DNA of 64,000 bases from the NCBI RefSeq assembly GCF_037076425.1, contig NZ_AP028127.1:1866501-1930500 (forward strand). Direction: 5' to 3'. Within the stretch, counting starts at the first letter, position 1; every line of letters starts with the position of its first letter. The position numbers and the translations under genes are program-made. The DNA comes from Turicibacter faecis (GTDB lineage: Bacteria; Bacillota_I; Bacilli_A; MOL361; Turicibacteraceae). The notes under the pieces were generated by a model. The model did no database searches. It was not told the DNA's origin and saw nothing but the letters and a program-made list of their open reading frames with translations. Shown piece after piece: positions 1 through 9,113 of the stretch.

Positions 1-570
1 GTTTCATGAATCAAAATAAAGAGTTTTATAATAAATTCAAACATTATTGGCGACTTCTCTTAAAAGCCCAAGAAGATCTTAGTGCCACTCATTACTTCTA
101 TTCCAACTGCTTCAAAAAGATGATCTCTCAACAAGAAATTATTGACTTTTTATTAGCCCTAGACCCTGAACTAAAGGAGACTTATGATTTCTACCAAACT
201 GTCCAACAGGCTATTAAACTTCGTAACCTTGAAATATTTCATCATGCCATTCAACACCCCTCTGACCTGCTTTCACACGAAATGAAAACAGCTTTAAAAA
301 CACTCACTCATTATCAAGATTATGTCAAAAATACTATCGAAACTCCTTATACCAATGGAGTACTCGAAGGAATTAACAATAACATTAAAGTCATTAAACG
401 TATTGCCTTCGGATACCGTAGTTTCTACCATTTCAAAGCAAGAATTTTGATTATTCATAAATACACTTTTGAACAAAAAAAGAAGAGGAACCAAGCCGTC
501 TAAAGAATGGCCTAATTCCTCTTGATTACATGTATAGATTTTATTCACCCACACGATTTGACAAAGAGCC
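1..570 (+). mobile_element. ISL3-family insertion sequence, right part
   Basis: The window opens inside an ISL3-type element. Its transposase end is at 3-503, and the outer end is recognisable at about 536-570: read on the minus strand it starts GGCTCTTTGTCAAATCGTG, the usual form of an ISL3-family terminal inverted repeat. The next bases (571-578, ttaatata) could be the 8-bp target duplication, but the left end lies outside the window so this cannot be tested. The element sits just beyond the terminator of the sortase operon. Confidence 0.8.
3..503 (+). CDS. ISL3-family transposase, C-terminal part (5' end outside window)
   Basis: The reading frame is open to the window edge, so the first Met at position 6 is probably internal. 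The visible 165 residues match the end of the DDE domain of ISL3-family transposases. The last catalytic acid lies in the typical motif TNGVLEGINNNIKVIKRIAFGYR (shown here in part: NGVLEGINNNIKVIKR), followed by the aromatic FYHFKARIL tail. Family members act as DDE recombinases on their own inverted repeats. The end of the element follows 67 bases after the stop codon, as expected for a single-gene IS. No frameshift is visible in this part, so the copy could be intact. Confidence 0.85.
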   Translation, partial: FMNQNKEFYNKFKHYWRLLLKAQEDLSATHYFYSNCFKKMISQQEIIDFLLALDPELKETYDFYQTVQQAIKLRNLEIFHHAIQHPSDLLSHEMKTALKTLTHYQDYVKNTIETPYTNGVLEGINNNIKVIKRIAFGYRSFYHFKARILIIHKYTFEQKKKRNQAV

Positions 571-592
571 TTAATATAACAGAATTACAAAA

Positions 593-636
593 AATCCCCT
601 ATCACTCAAGGGTTACCCTCTGATTGATGGGGGATT
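593..636 (-). terminator. Intrinsic terminator of the sortase operon
   Basis: A 16-bp stem with two mismatches (arms aatcccctatcactca and tgattgatgggggatt) encloses a 12-base loop and is followed on the minus strand by a run of six T. It lies downstream of the minus-strand membrane-protein gene. Confidence 0.75.
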
Positions 637-673
637 CATTTATCAGATTCATGTTCTTTTTCTTTGCCTAAGT

Positions 674-1573
674 CTATGCCATACACTTTCGATACAACCG
701 GCGCCAATACGGAATCATTAACATAAACCCAATACTAGCAAACACAAAGCCGGCTAAACTTAAAAATTGTAACCTATCTTTAATCAAGTATCCTACACTT
801 TCTCGCAAATAGTCCACATGAATGGCTGTATGTTCATAAAAGCCTGATTGAATTCCACTAAAGAAGATAATAAACACAAGTAATCCACCCGCGACAAGTC
901 CATAAGCTGCGTATAATAGTCCAACCTCAACCTTCTTACGATGATGCTTTTTACGACTAGCAGGCGATAACCATATCATCACACCGATGATTAAAACTGA
1001 CAAAACGACTAACACAGTCACGATTAATTTAACATTCAAAAGCCCTACAAGTTGAGGAACTTTCGTTACAACAGGAATCTCCATTAACTTATCAAAATCT
1101 AGAACTCTTAAACTTCCTTTAATGACCTGCATCGCATCCTGTTTCATAAGCTCCACATCCGCTTTAGCTTGGTCATCTAAATAATACTGATTATTTCTAA
1201 AGAAATCTCCCATTCGTTCATCAAATCGTGACTCATAATCCGCCAATTGAAGGGGTGCTAACACCTGATTGCTGCCATTAAGCCATCCAATCAATTGCTT
1301 AGTATCTCCGACAATTGTCTGCTTCACCTCTTCAACGGAGATAAACTCATGCATCGTCTGACGATCAATATTATTAAACAACATAATATCATCTAAGCCA
1401 TTTTGAATCGTTTCTTGAACCGACTGATAAATATTCGCCTTCTCCATGACACGAGTATACATCGATGACGATAAGAAGGCGGGCAATGCACTAACCAAAC
1501 AAATGCCAATCACAAGTCCCATTAAGCAAAAACTTAATATTACAGAAACCATTTTCTTAACTATATTCATCAC
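674..1573 (-). CDS. Sortase-linked polytopic membrane protein, function unknown
   Basis: I do not recognise a named family. The 299-residue protein has an N-terminal membrane segment (about 8-33), an extracytoplasmic region of about 145 residues rich in acidic and polar residues, and then three membrane segments (about 180-203, 218-240, 268-290) with basic loops. It is the last gene of a three-gene operon with a sortase and a sortase substrate, 11 bases after the sortase gene. A role in processing or displaying that surface protein is an inference from context only. The start is a GTG directly followed by an ATG, with GAGG upstream of both, so the true start may be 1570. Confidence 0.6.
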   Translation of the reverse strand: MMNIVKKMVSVILSFCLMGLVIGICLVSALPAFLSSSMYTRVMEKANIYQSVQETIQNGLDDIMLFNNIDRQTMHEFISVEEVKQTIVGDTKQLIGWLNGSNQVLAPLQLADYESRFDERMGDFFRNNQYYLDDQAKADVELMKQDAMQVIKGSLRVLDFDKLMEIPVVTKVPQLVGLLNVKLIVTVLVVLSVLIIGVMIWLSPASRKKHHRKKVEVGLLYAAYGLVAGGLLVFIIFFSGIQSGFYEHTAIHVDYLRESVGYLIKDRLQFLSLAGFVFASIGFMLMIPYWRRLYRKCMA

Positions 1574-1584
1574 TCATACCTCAT

Positions 1585-2208
1585 TTATTTAATTTGAACC
1601 AAATTGGAAACCACCACAAACCGTTCAGGCGTAGGTCCATATTTGACAAACGGATAACATGTATACATCGTTAACTGCTCCGTCTCCGTTGGCATCGTCG
1701 GTGAAACATCATCTGGAGTTGTAATATAAATATCTGACACCTCATATTCATACGTTCCATAGTCTGTTTCCACATAAACAAGATCTCCTTGCTTTAACTC
1801 TTTCAAGGCATAGAACGCTGTTTCTCGGTGTCCAGATAGAACCGTATTCCCCCCTTCACCAGGTAACAAACTTCCAACATAATGACCGACCCCTTGACGA
1901 AGTTGCGCATTTCCTTCGCCTTGATAAATACCGACTTCTAAATTAGCACTTGGAATTTTTAATGTCGCAAACTCCTCCCCAATTTTAGGAAGATACATTG
2001 CCTGATTGTTAATTTGAAACTCGGTCTGTGTCATTTCCAAACTAGGGTCATAAAAAATGAGGGAACTAAACGACATGGCTTCCCCAATCCATGACCAAAT
2101 AGGAATGAATATCATCATTGAACCAATTACCATTAAAAAAATAGGGATTACCAATGTAATCCCTAATCTTTTTAAAAAGGATTGGCGTTTTTGTCTTATC
2201 TTTTTCAC
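1585..2208 (-). CDS. Sortase, probably class D-like transpeptidase
   Basis: Sortases cut a C-terminal sorting motif and join the protein to cell-wall peptidoglycan on the outer face of the membrane. The 207-residue protein has a basic N-terminus, one membrane anchor (about 15-42) and a sortase beta-barrel. The catalytic His is in LSGHRETAF (H127), the Cys in TMYTCYPF (C184) and the Arg in PERFVV (R196). Single N-terminal anchor, short length and the SGHR / TCYPF motif forms resemble class D sortases, but the class call is by eye. It lies 18 bases downstream of its likely only substrate, which points to a dedicated enzyme rather than the housekeeping sortase A. Confidence 0.85.
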   Translation of the reverse strand: MKKIRQKRQSFLKRLGITLVIPIFLMVIGSMMIFIPIWSWIGEAMSFSSLIFYDPSLEMTQTEFQINNQAMYLPKIGEEFATLKIPSANLEVGIYQGEGNAQLRQGVGHYVGSLLPGEGGNTVLSGHRETAFYALKELKQGDLVYVETDYGTYEYEVSDIYITTPDDVSPTMPTETEQLTMYTCYPFVKYGPTPERFVVVSNLVQIK

Positions 2209-2226
2209 ACCCGATTCCTCTACTTT

Positions 2227-2898
2227 CTACTCCTGAATTTCACGCTTTGAAAACATCATTAATCCAGCAGCTAATACAACAAGTCCAGCCCCTGCCATCA
2301 CGGTAGTCGGCATTTCAAATCCTGTATTTCCAAGTCCAGCATCTGGGATTGGCGTAACAGATGGACGATTCGTTTCTTCCCCATTTTCCACAACGTTACT
2401 TCCAATGACCACTTCTAACGTTGTATTTAAAACCGTTTGAAGGAATGAAATCATGCTTCCATCAAAATTTTGTAAAACAGATGCGATGTCTTGATCTGTT
2501 AATGATAAAATTTGTTGCCCACCTGCTGTTACTAAAGTAACCGTATCAATTCCATTAACCACATCGTATTTTAAAACTAACCCCACTTTTGATGCTGCTT
2601 GTGATGCTAAATTCATTAACGTATTTTTCTCATCTGTAGATAATGTTCTTAAATCTGTACGATCTCCAATTAATGAATAAGCTTGATCCACTAAAGACTT
2701 TAATGTGGCTTGATCCACCGTTGATAATTGAATCGATTGTAAATACGTAATTAATTGATTTGCATCATTTGCAGGAACCCCTAATGACACTAATTGATCA
2801 CGTAACTTAGCAACATCTGTTGTGCTTGCATCTGCCACCACACCAAATGAACTTGCGACCATCACTGCCGCTAATGTAGAAACCGCTAATTTCTTCAT
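2227..2898 (-). CDS. Secreted cell-wall protein with C-terminal sorting signal (sortase substrate)
   Basis: The 223-residue protein has a signal peptide (about 1-25, ending VADAS), an Asp/Gln/Thr-rich soluble body with helical periodicity, and a complete sorting signal: an LGNTG motif (about 189-193), a hydrophobic segment (about 199-216) and a basic tail (SKREIQE). LGNTG departs from LPXTG, which fits a dedicated sortase encoded by the next gene. The layout recalls small processed acidic surface proteins paired with class D sortases; I cannot confirm family membership by eye. The start is supported by GAGGTGAAGGG upstream and by a TATAAT promoter. No enzymatic motif is visible. Confidence 0.75.
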   Translation of the reverse strand: MKKLAVSTLAAVMVASSFGVVADASTTDVAKLRDQLVSLGVPANDANQLITYLQSIQLSTVDQATLKSLVDQAYSLIGDRTDLRTLSTDEKNTLMNLASQAASKVGLVLKYDVVNGIDTVTLVTAGGQQILSLTDQDIASVLQNFDGSMISFLQTVLNTTLEVVIGSNVVENGEETNRPSVTPIPDAGLGNTGFEMPTTVMAGAGLVVLAAGLMMFSKREIQE

Positions 2899-2928
2899 CC
2901 CTTCACCTCATTAAAAGAATAAATTTAT

Positions 2929-3000
2929 CCAATAAATAGACACCCATATTATACCAATAAATAGTGTCATTTAACACCTATTAGACAAAATATACCAATA
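2929..3000 (-). promoter_or_regulatory. Promoter of the sortase operon with repeated TATTGG elements
   Basis: On the minus strand TGGTATAAT (TATAAT at 2948-2953) forms an extended -10 element about 50 bases before the ATG. No good -35 is present. The 11-mer ccaataaatag occurs twice as a direct repeat, at 2929-2939 and 2954-2964, on either side of the -10. A related ataccaata occurs at 2951-2959 and 2992-3000. The repeats could be operator half-sites. Confidence 0.5.
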
Positions 3001-3057
3001 TTTTAATGCATCATTTACCCTTACATATGATATTTTATCAATTCACCACCCTCAACC

Positions 3058-3515
3058 GTTGAAGCAACGGAGCATACAAAATATTTGGCTACTACTAACG
3101 AAAAGTTAACGGCAAATCATGAATCATTATCTGAACCTCCCAGGCAAATACGAAAACAATGTGTTAATCAAATTGTTTCCTATTTAAATCAAATCTCACA
3201 ATGGTGTCAGCAGGAAAAAACCTTGTTGGATTCATGAACAACTCATCCAACAGGGTTTTAAAGGAGGCTCATTAACTCGTCGAAAAGTTCAAGATATTAT
3301 AAAGCAAATCTCACAGTAAAAACGGGTGAGAAGGTAATAACGCGTTATATACAGCCATCCAAGTAGTGACGAGAGATCGATAAGTAATGCATTAGTTTTA
3401 TCCATTACTAATGCGATTTGTGAAGGGAATATCAATTGGAATTAAAATGATTAAACGTCAAATGTATGGACGAGCAAGTTTTGAACTTCTACATATTAAA
3501 GGGCTCTGCGCTTAG
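3058..3515 (+). pseudogene. Decayed ISL3-like transposase remnant
   Basis: Three fragments in shifting frames can be read. The first is from 3058 to a TGA at 3235 (VEATEHTKYLATTNEKL...). The second is WIHEQLIQQGFKGGS..., a helix-turn-helix-like piece ending at a TAA. The last ends at 3515 and reads NAICEGNIN, a frameshift, then GIKMIKRQMYGRASFELL. That last block is the signature C-terminus of ISL3-family transposases (EG-N-(x)-K-IKR-YGRASFELL). Stops, a frameshift and internal deletions show it is dead. It fills most of the 676-base gap between the sortase operon and polysaccharide locus 1. Confidence 0.75.
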
Positions 3516-3574
3516 AAAGGGCTTTTCATCAAAACAGCGGAAGAAACACATTTTTATTGACATTTACCCCACGA

Positions 3575-4993
3575 TTACTTACCACCTTTAATAATTTTTT
3601 CTTTTAGAGTATTTAATAACATAGCAATGATATTTTTATTAAAAACGAATGAATATATACTAGCAACTATTAATCCTAATAAGCACAGTTGAGGATTTTT
3701 AGTATAATAAATAATTATTATGATAATAATTATAGGAATACTAATTAATAAAAATCTTAAATCTAACCTTAGTTTAACATATTTTTGTATATCTATATAT
3801 CTATATATTGCCATAGCTAGATACGATACAAAAGTTGATAAAGAAGCTGCATATAATCCTATAAAATTTATTAATAATAAATTTATAACAATATTTATAA
3901 TTGCGGAGTATATAGATGTTTTAGCAATTTCGTCTGTTTTTTTTAATGCTACATAAATTGATCCTAACAATGATACTATAATATTAAAAATAGTAGCAAG
4001 CATCAATAAAGGAATTTGATAATATGCACTCTTATAATCTATTCCTGTTATGAAAATTCTAAATACGAAAGGCATAAATGCAATTATCAATACGCATAAA
4101 GCAGTAAATAACTTTACCGTAATATTCATTATATATGAGAAATAATTAGAAGAATCTTTATCATTAATATGAATAGACGCTGATTCAGCCCACGTTATAT
4201 TAAAAATACTAAACAAAGAAATACATACACTTGAAAATTTATTTGAAGCTGAATATATTCCGTTTAAAGCCACTCCAAGAACATATGTTATAATTAACCT
4301 ATCAGAAACATTAATAATCCACCAAGATAGTTGATTTGGAATTAATGGCCATGAATATTTCCAAAGAGTTATAAGAGTATTTTTACTAAAATTATTAATC
4401 TTTAAATATATGTATACCTTTTTCTTTATAATTATAAATAATATGCAAAATATATTAGCCATAGCAGTGGCTGTTAGCATACCATAGGCACCAAATTTAA
4501 AAAATAAGATAAATAATACATTTAACAATATTGTGCTTGCACCTGTTATAAGACTTCCTTGCGAATAGGTAATATTATCGCCTAGCCCTCTAGATATTTG
4601 TAATAGAATGTTTGCTGATGCTATAACAACTACATTAACAGCTAAGAAATATTTATAATCATTCTGAATATATCTGGCTAAAACAAAATAAATTAATAAA
4701 TATAGAATTGCTTGAATAAATACAATATAGCACGTCGTTGCAATAAGTTTTTTCTTTTTAGTCTCATTTTCTCGAGCATCTATTAAATATCTAAAAATAG
4801 CTTGATCTATTTGAAAAAATACAATGGGTATTAATAAAGCAACATAAGTATTCAACAAATCAACTGTACCATATTCTTCGGCTGATAATAAAGATGTATA
4901 TAGAGGTAAAAGAAAAAAACTGATAAATTGGGTGCATATCTTTCCTGCAGCAACTATTAATGTATTTTTAACCAATTTTTTCTCTCTTTCCAT
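3575..4993 (-). CDS. Wzx-type polysaccharide flippase (locus 1)
   Basis: This 472-residue protein is almost entirely membrane segments (12 to 14 by eye) separated by short Lys/Asn-rich loops. It begins EREKKLVKNTLIVAAGKICTQ, the usual start of O-antigen/teichoic-acid flippases of the MATE/MOP superfamily. Wzx proteins move undecaprenyl-diphosphate-linked repeat units across the membrane. It is the last gene of locus 1, 5 bases after the pyruvyl-transferase-like gene. Base composition is very AT-rich, like its four upstream neighbours and unlike the genes near CpsCD. The specific repeat unit cannot be told from sequence. Confidence 0.85.
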   Translation of the reverse strand: MEREKKLVKNTLIVAAGKICTQFISFFLLPLYTSLLSAEEYGTVDLLNTYVALLIPIVFFQIDQAIFRYLIDARENETKKKKLIATTCYIVFIQAILYLLIYFVLARYIQNDYKYFLAVNVVVIASANILLQISRGLGDNITYSQGSLITGASTILLNVLFILFFKFGAYGMLTATAMANIFCILFIIIKKKVYIYLKINNFSKNTLITLWKYSWPLIPNQLSWWIINVSDRLIITYVLGVALNGIYSASNKFSSVCISLFSIFNITWAESASIHINDKDSSNYFSYIMNITVKLFTALCVLIIAFMPFVFRIFITGIDYKSAYYQIPLLMLATIFNIIVSLLGSIYVALKKTDEIAKTSIYSAIINIVINLLLINFIGLYAASLSTFVSYLAMAIYRYIDIQKYVKLRLDLRFLLISIPIIIIIIIIYYTKNPQLCLLGLIVASIYSFVFNKNIIAMLLNTLKEKIIKGGK

Positions 4994-4998
4994 ATTAA

Positions 4999-6090
4999 TC
5001 AGTCCGTTTCTTTTAATAATTTATCCAATTTATAAAAGTGTTGGTTAGCACTTTCTACTTGTTCTTTAATTTCAATTTTATAAGATAAATCTTGGTCTGT
5101 AATCTTTGTTATATTAAAATCCTCTAATTTTCTTATATCAAATATTTTACCTTTAAAATTCATATCTTTTAAAACGTTAATTGTTTTATCACTGTAGGCA
5201 ATCGGTATAATTGTTTTATTTAATTTTAATCCTAAAATATTTGCATGAAATCTTGTTCCAATAATAATTTTGGAACAAGCTAATTCATTAATAGCTTCAT
5301 TAATATCTCCTCTATAAAAGTGCTTTTTAATTTTATTTTTTTGTTGATTATTAAATTTTTTTATAATCCTTTCTATAACTTCTTCATCTCCTTCAGATTT
5401 ACAAAAAGACATTAATGTAATATTATAATCTTTTTTTATAAAATATTTTATTAATTCTATAATTTTATTTTCATATCCTATTTTATATTTTGGATTAACT
5501 TTCCGACAGCAGTCAATAACAGAAATAACTACCTTATCTTCTTCCGTTATTTTGATATGAGATAAATCCATAGAAAAAACTACGTCTGATGCAATTCTTA
5601 CATTATTTAAATCATTAAATAATATATATGAACTATTATCTCGAAAACAAACATCTTCTGCTTTTTTTATAATATTCTCTTTATTAACTTCGAGATATTC
5701 CTGTGTAAAATAAGGACCAAAGTTTGATCCTAAAATGTAATAAGGTCTTATGAATTTATAATTATAGTTTAAGTATTTACTTGAATTAAACTTTTCGGTT
5801 TCAATAAATAATGATCCGCCTATTATTACTGTCGCTAAATAATCATTTTTCATTTCTCTTGTAATGGATTTTTTTATACCCATTTTAAAGAAAAGCATAT
5901 TTATTACTTTAGTAATAAAATTTTCAAAAAAATATAAATTTAAATTTTTTTGTTTGAAGATATTTTTATTATATTTTTTTAATGAATATGCATCAAAAAC
6001 AACTTGCGGGTATCTTTCAGAGATTATCTTAATAAACAAATCATCTCCTAAGTTTTTTATAAGATAACCTTTTAAAAATATTTTTTTCAA
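4999..6090 (-). CDS. Polysaccharide pyruvyl transferase family protein (locus 1)
   Basis: The N-terminal LKKIFLKGYLIKNLGDDLF pattern and the later GTRFHANILGLKL motif are typical of the polysaccharide pyruvyl transferase (WcaK/CsaB) family, which adds pyruvyl ketals from phosphoenolpyruvate to sugars; some members are only related in fold. I place the start at a TTG (6090) because AGAGGAAG lies at the right distance before it. The paralogue at 26449-27555 begins at the same place (MKKIFVDVYLSFNFGDDLF). An ATG 18 bases upstream (6108) overlaps the preceding stop as ATGA but has no ribosome site. The gene is AT-rich. Confidence 0.75.
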   Translation of the reverse strand: MKKIFLKGYLIKNLGDDLFIKIISERYPQVVFDAYSLKKYNKNIFKQKNLNLYFFENFITKVINMLFFKMGIKKSITREMKNDYLATVIIGGSLFIETEKFNSSKYLNYNYKFIRPYYILGSNFGPYFTQEYLEVNKENIIKKAEDVCFRDNSSYILFNDLNNVRIASDVVFSMDLSHIKITEEDKVVISVIDCCRKVNPKYKIGYENKIIELIKYFIKKDYNITLMSFCKSEGDEEVIERIIKKFNNQQKNKIKKHFYRGDINEAINELACSKIIIGTRFHANILGLKLNKTIIPIAYSDKTINVLKDMNFKGKIFDIRKLEDFNITKITDQDLSYKIEIKEQVESANQHFYKLDKLLKETD

Positions 6091-6104
6091 ATTAATACTT
6101 CCTC

Positions 6105-6983
6105 TCATTTATAATTTCTACTATAAATTTTCTCTATTATCTCTTTATCTAGATTTTCGTCGAATTTTCTAGCAAATAAGTATGGGGAGTTTACTAATTC
6201 ATTCAAATCTGAAGAAACATATACGTAGGGATTTCCTCGCTTCCAATCAATTGCTCGCATACAAGAAATATAATTATCATCATACTTTGAATAAAATAAA
6301 TTTTTTTTAAATGGGGAGTTGAATAAAATAGTTTGTAAAAAAATTTCATCCGCACTTTTAGTATTTTTAAAAGTAGTATATATAAAATTTTTTTTACTCA
6401 ATAAATATTCAGAAAATTCTTTAGTAATACTAAACCAATTAGCACCTGTCATAAATTTTAAATTATGTTTCTTCAATCTATTAATATTAATTAATTTTTG
6501 CAATGATATAGAAATGAATTCCAATAAATATAGTATTTTACTATTTCGAGAATATTTTCTAAATAACCAAAAATATTTAAGCCAACAATATTTTTCAATT
6601 GGAAGTTCTTCTGAGTAAAAATGAATAAATTCTTTATTCTTCGCTTCGTTGAAATAATTATATATAATTTCTGATTTTTTTAAAGGTAAATCAACACCTG
6701 ATAAAAGATGAAAGTAAGAATACTCTCCATTTTGTAGAGCTTTTTCTAATAAAAACAATTCACATTCAACTTGAGAGTAATCTGACCATCTAACATTAAT
6801 TTCCTTATATATATAAATTTTTGATACTTTTACAAATTGCGCTATTACATCTAAATTATTAATATTACTTTTTTTATCAACATGTATATATATATCAAAA
6901 TATTTGCTATCTAAAGATTTTAATAATTTTTCTAAAGTCCAAATATTATTATGAGCTATGATTAGAATTGCCTGCTTTTTCAA
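6105..6983 (-). CDS. Core-2/I-branching-type (GT14) glycosyltransferase
   Basis: The 292-residue protein begins KKQAILIIAHNNIWTLEKLL and carries HVDKKS, the YFHLLSGVDLPLK motif and MTGANWFSITKEF. Together these are characteristic of bacterial members of the core-2/I-branching beta-1,6-N-acetylglucosaminyltransferase family (GT14). No membrane segment is seen, so it probably acts on lipid-linked repeat units on the cytoplasmic face. The start is a TTG with GAGGTGAT upstream. Sugar donor and acceptor are unknown. It belongs to the AT-rich block of locus 1, lying between the polymerase and pyruvyl-transferase-like genes. Confidence 0.75.
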   Translation of the reverse strand: MKKQAILIIAHNNIWTLEKLLKSLDSKYFDIYIHVDKKSNINNLDVIAQFVKVSKIYIYKEINVRWSDYSQVECELFLLEKALQNGEYSYFHLLSGVDLPLKKSEIIYNYFNEAKNKEFIHFYSEELPIEKYCWLKYFWLFRKYSRNSKILYLLEFISISLQKLININRLKKHNLKFMTGANWFSITKEFSEYLLSKKNFIYTTFKNTKSADEIFLQTILFNSPFKKNLFYSKYDDNYISCMRAIDWKRGNPYVYVSSDLNELVNSPYLFARKFDENLDKEIIEKIYSRNYK

Positions 6984-7003
6984 TTACATCACCTCGTAAA
7001 TTT

Positions 7004-8101
7004 TTAATTAACTTTAATGTGAAATAACCAATTTTCATATGGCAAAACTTCACTATTATTACTCTTTAATTGAATTAACATGGGAAGAATCATAAGAAGA
7101 GTAAATATATAAATATATAATATTTTATCTTTAAAGAAACTTAAAATATAAGGAATATATATTATCGCAAAGATTGAGAAATAAACTTCTATCCTAGATA
7201 ATAGCATTATCTTTAACGACAATATCCCTATCAATATAGCTAAAGCATTTATGAAATAATAAATAAAAAGAGAATTTTCTTCTTCAATTTTTAATGTTTT
7301 TTTTCTCAATAAAATTAATATTATTATTTCAAAAATTATATATATAAATGTAATTAATATCTTCTTATTTTGACCTACTTCAGTTAATAAATTATTATTA
7401 AGATATAGTTCATAATGCGGAAATATTTGAGAAAAAATAGCGATGATTTTATCCAAAAATAAAGCAATTACAAATAAGGAAAATAAATATATATATAGTT
7501 TTTTCTTATTGCGTTTTATAAAAAATATAGGTAATAATGTAAAAGAAATTATTGCAGTATTATGAATAAAAGTTGCACATATACACATAAATATAAAAGG
7601 CAATTTTTTATTTAATTTTAAAAAATATAAAGAGTTAGCTATTAATAAAACAGCAATATATTGTCTAGAAATATTCATAGCACTGAAGTAGTGATAAAAA
7701 GACATAAATAGAATTGTTGGAAGAATTACATTTTTTTTACTATTATTATAAATAAATATAGCTGTTAATAAACAAATGACAAAGCTATTAATGACAATAA
7801 TCGCATTTCTATCATTCGAAAATAACGATACTAATTTATTATATAAAACATATAATATTGCACTATCTCCACTCTTCAATATATCCATAAAACTTAAAGT
7901 AGAGTTTTTAATAAAGATATTACAATATAGACTTGTATCAGTTCCTACATTCTCACTTCGAAATCCCATAATTAAAAACATTGTTAAAAAAGAAAAAAAT
8001 AAAAATATTTTTTTCTTTTTTAAGGATTTATTATTACCATTTATATAAATGAAAAAATAATAAAAATTTATCAGAATAAATACTAATATATATATGAGCA
8101 T
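7004..8101 (-). CDS. EpsG/Wzy-type polysaccharide polymerase (locus 1)
   Basis: A 365-residue polytopic protein with 10 or more membrane segments. Near the N-terminus is the FRSENVGTDTSLYCNIF motif, the form seen in EpsG-family proteins (GFR...G-D-Y), which are thought to polymerise undecaprenyl-linked repeat units outside the membrane. A MNISRQYIA segment around residue 142 also fits the family. Locus 1 also has a Wzx flippase and a CpsC length regulator, so this gene completes a Wzx/Wzy pathway. The assignment to polymerase is by family and context; sequence conservation among polymerases is poor. Extremely AT-rich. Confidence 0.75.
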   Translation of the reverse strand: MLIYILVFILINFYYFFIYINGNNKSLKKKKIFLFFSFLTMFLIMGFRSENVGTDTSLYCNIFIKNSTLSFMDILKSGDSAILYVLYNKLVSLFSNDRNAIIVINSFVICLLTAIFIYNNSKKNVILPTILFMSFYHYFSAMNISRQYIAVLLIANSLYFLKLNKKLPFIFMCICATFIHNTAIISFTLLPIFFIKRNKKKLYIYLFSLFVIALFLDKIIAIFSQIFPHYELYLNNNLLTEVGQNKKILITFIYIIFEIIILILLRKKTLKIEEENSLFIYYFINALAILIGILSLKIMLLSRIEVYFSIFAIIYIPYILSFFKDKILYIYIFTLLMILPMLIQLKSNNSEVLPYENWLFHIKVN

Positions 8102-8117
8102 CTAACTAACCGCCTTA

Positions 8118-9113
8118 TTATAAAAGTTTTTTCTTATTAAATTTATCAAACTTATTAGCAAATAATCCAAGAAAAAGAGCTATACTAGTAATTTTAAAAC
8201 TCTTAAATATTAGTCTTATTTTCCAATCACTAATAAATAATAAATCATTTTTAAAATTATCATTTTTAAAAATTCTTTTTACTAAAAAATATTTTTCTTT
8301 ATAGCTATCTTCTTTATTTCTATTATCAACAATATTAGCAATCCATGATATATATTGCTTTAAAAGATTTTTCTCTATATAACTTGTTTCATAATTATTT
8401 TCTTCGTATAAAAGAAATATTGCCCGAAATATTTTTAATTTTAATTCTCCTGCATTTTTTCTATACTTAAATCCTAATCCATTATTAGTTATTCTATATT
8501 TATATAAACATAAATTAAAACATTCTATTTTATTACAGTATTTTAAATAATTAATATTAAAAATTGCATCCTCACCTAAATTTAAATTTTCTTCAAATCT
8601 AATATAATTTTCTTGAATAATTTTGTTTTTATAAATTTTATTCCATAATTGGTTAAATAAAAGTTTAGATTGAAGAAACTCTATTACCACGTTTTTTTCT
8701 TCAGTTATAAAACCTTTCTCAATACTAAAATTTTTATTTGATGATTCAAAACATTGGTAGCCACAAATATCCCAATCGCAATTATTATCAGTTATTCGCT
8801 TTATCATTTCATTCAGATAATTTTTTTCATATAAATCATCTGAATCAATAAAACAAATATATTCCCCCTCAGCTAAATCTAATCCAATATTCCTACTTTT
8901 ACTTACACCTTGATTTTTATTATATATATACCTAACTTTAGAATCATTTATATATGATGAACAAATAATATCAGTATTGTCAGTCGAACCGTCATTTATA
9001 ATAATTAACTCAAAATTTTGGTAAGATTGATTTAAAACTGAGTTTATTGTTTTTTCAATAGTTTTTTCTGAATTATAAACTGGTAATATTACACTAACCT
9101 TATCTTTAATCAT
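8118..9113 (-). CDS. Family 2 glycosyltransferase (locus 1)
   Basis: The N-terminal GT-A domain shows VSVILPVYNSEKTIEK, INDGSTDNT and the metal-binding FIDSDDLY (DxD-type) motifs in the usual order over the first 100 residues. A later LNLGEDAIFN patch is typical of the capsule branch of GT2. The 331-residue length is normal. It transfers an unknown sugar to the growing lipid-linked unit. GAGGTGAGG precedes the ATG. It is the first gene of the strongly AT-rich block; the preceding gene in the operon is 120 bases upstream, the largest gap inside the locus apart from the CpsD-sugar transferase interval. Confidence 0.85.
   Translation of the reverse strand: MIKDKVSVILPVYNSEKTIEKTINSVLNQSYQNFELIIINDGSTDNTDIICSSYINDSKVRYIYNKNQGVSKSRNIGLDLAEGEYICFIDSDDLYEKNYLNEMIKRITDNNCDWDICGYQCFESSNKNFSIEKGFITEEKNVVIEFLQSKLLFNQLWNKIYKNKIIQENYIRFEENLNLGEDAIFNINYLKYCNKIECFNLCLYKYRITNNGLGFKYRKNAGELKLKIFRAIFLLYEENNYETSYIEKNLLKQYISWIANIVDNRNKEDSYKEKYFLVKRIFKNDNFKNDLLFISDWKIRLIFKSFKITSIALFLGLFANKFDKFNKKKLL

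Noticed and set aside
3720..8048. Open frames on the plus strand within the AT-rich cassette (for example 3720-3956, 5864-6067, 7776-8048)
   Set aside because: They are antisense to well-supported membrane protein and transferase genes, lack ribosome sites and have no recognisable motifs; AT-rich hydrophobic genes produce such shadows.
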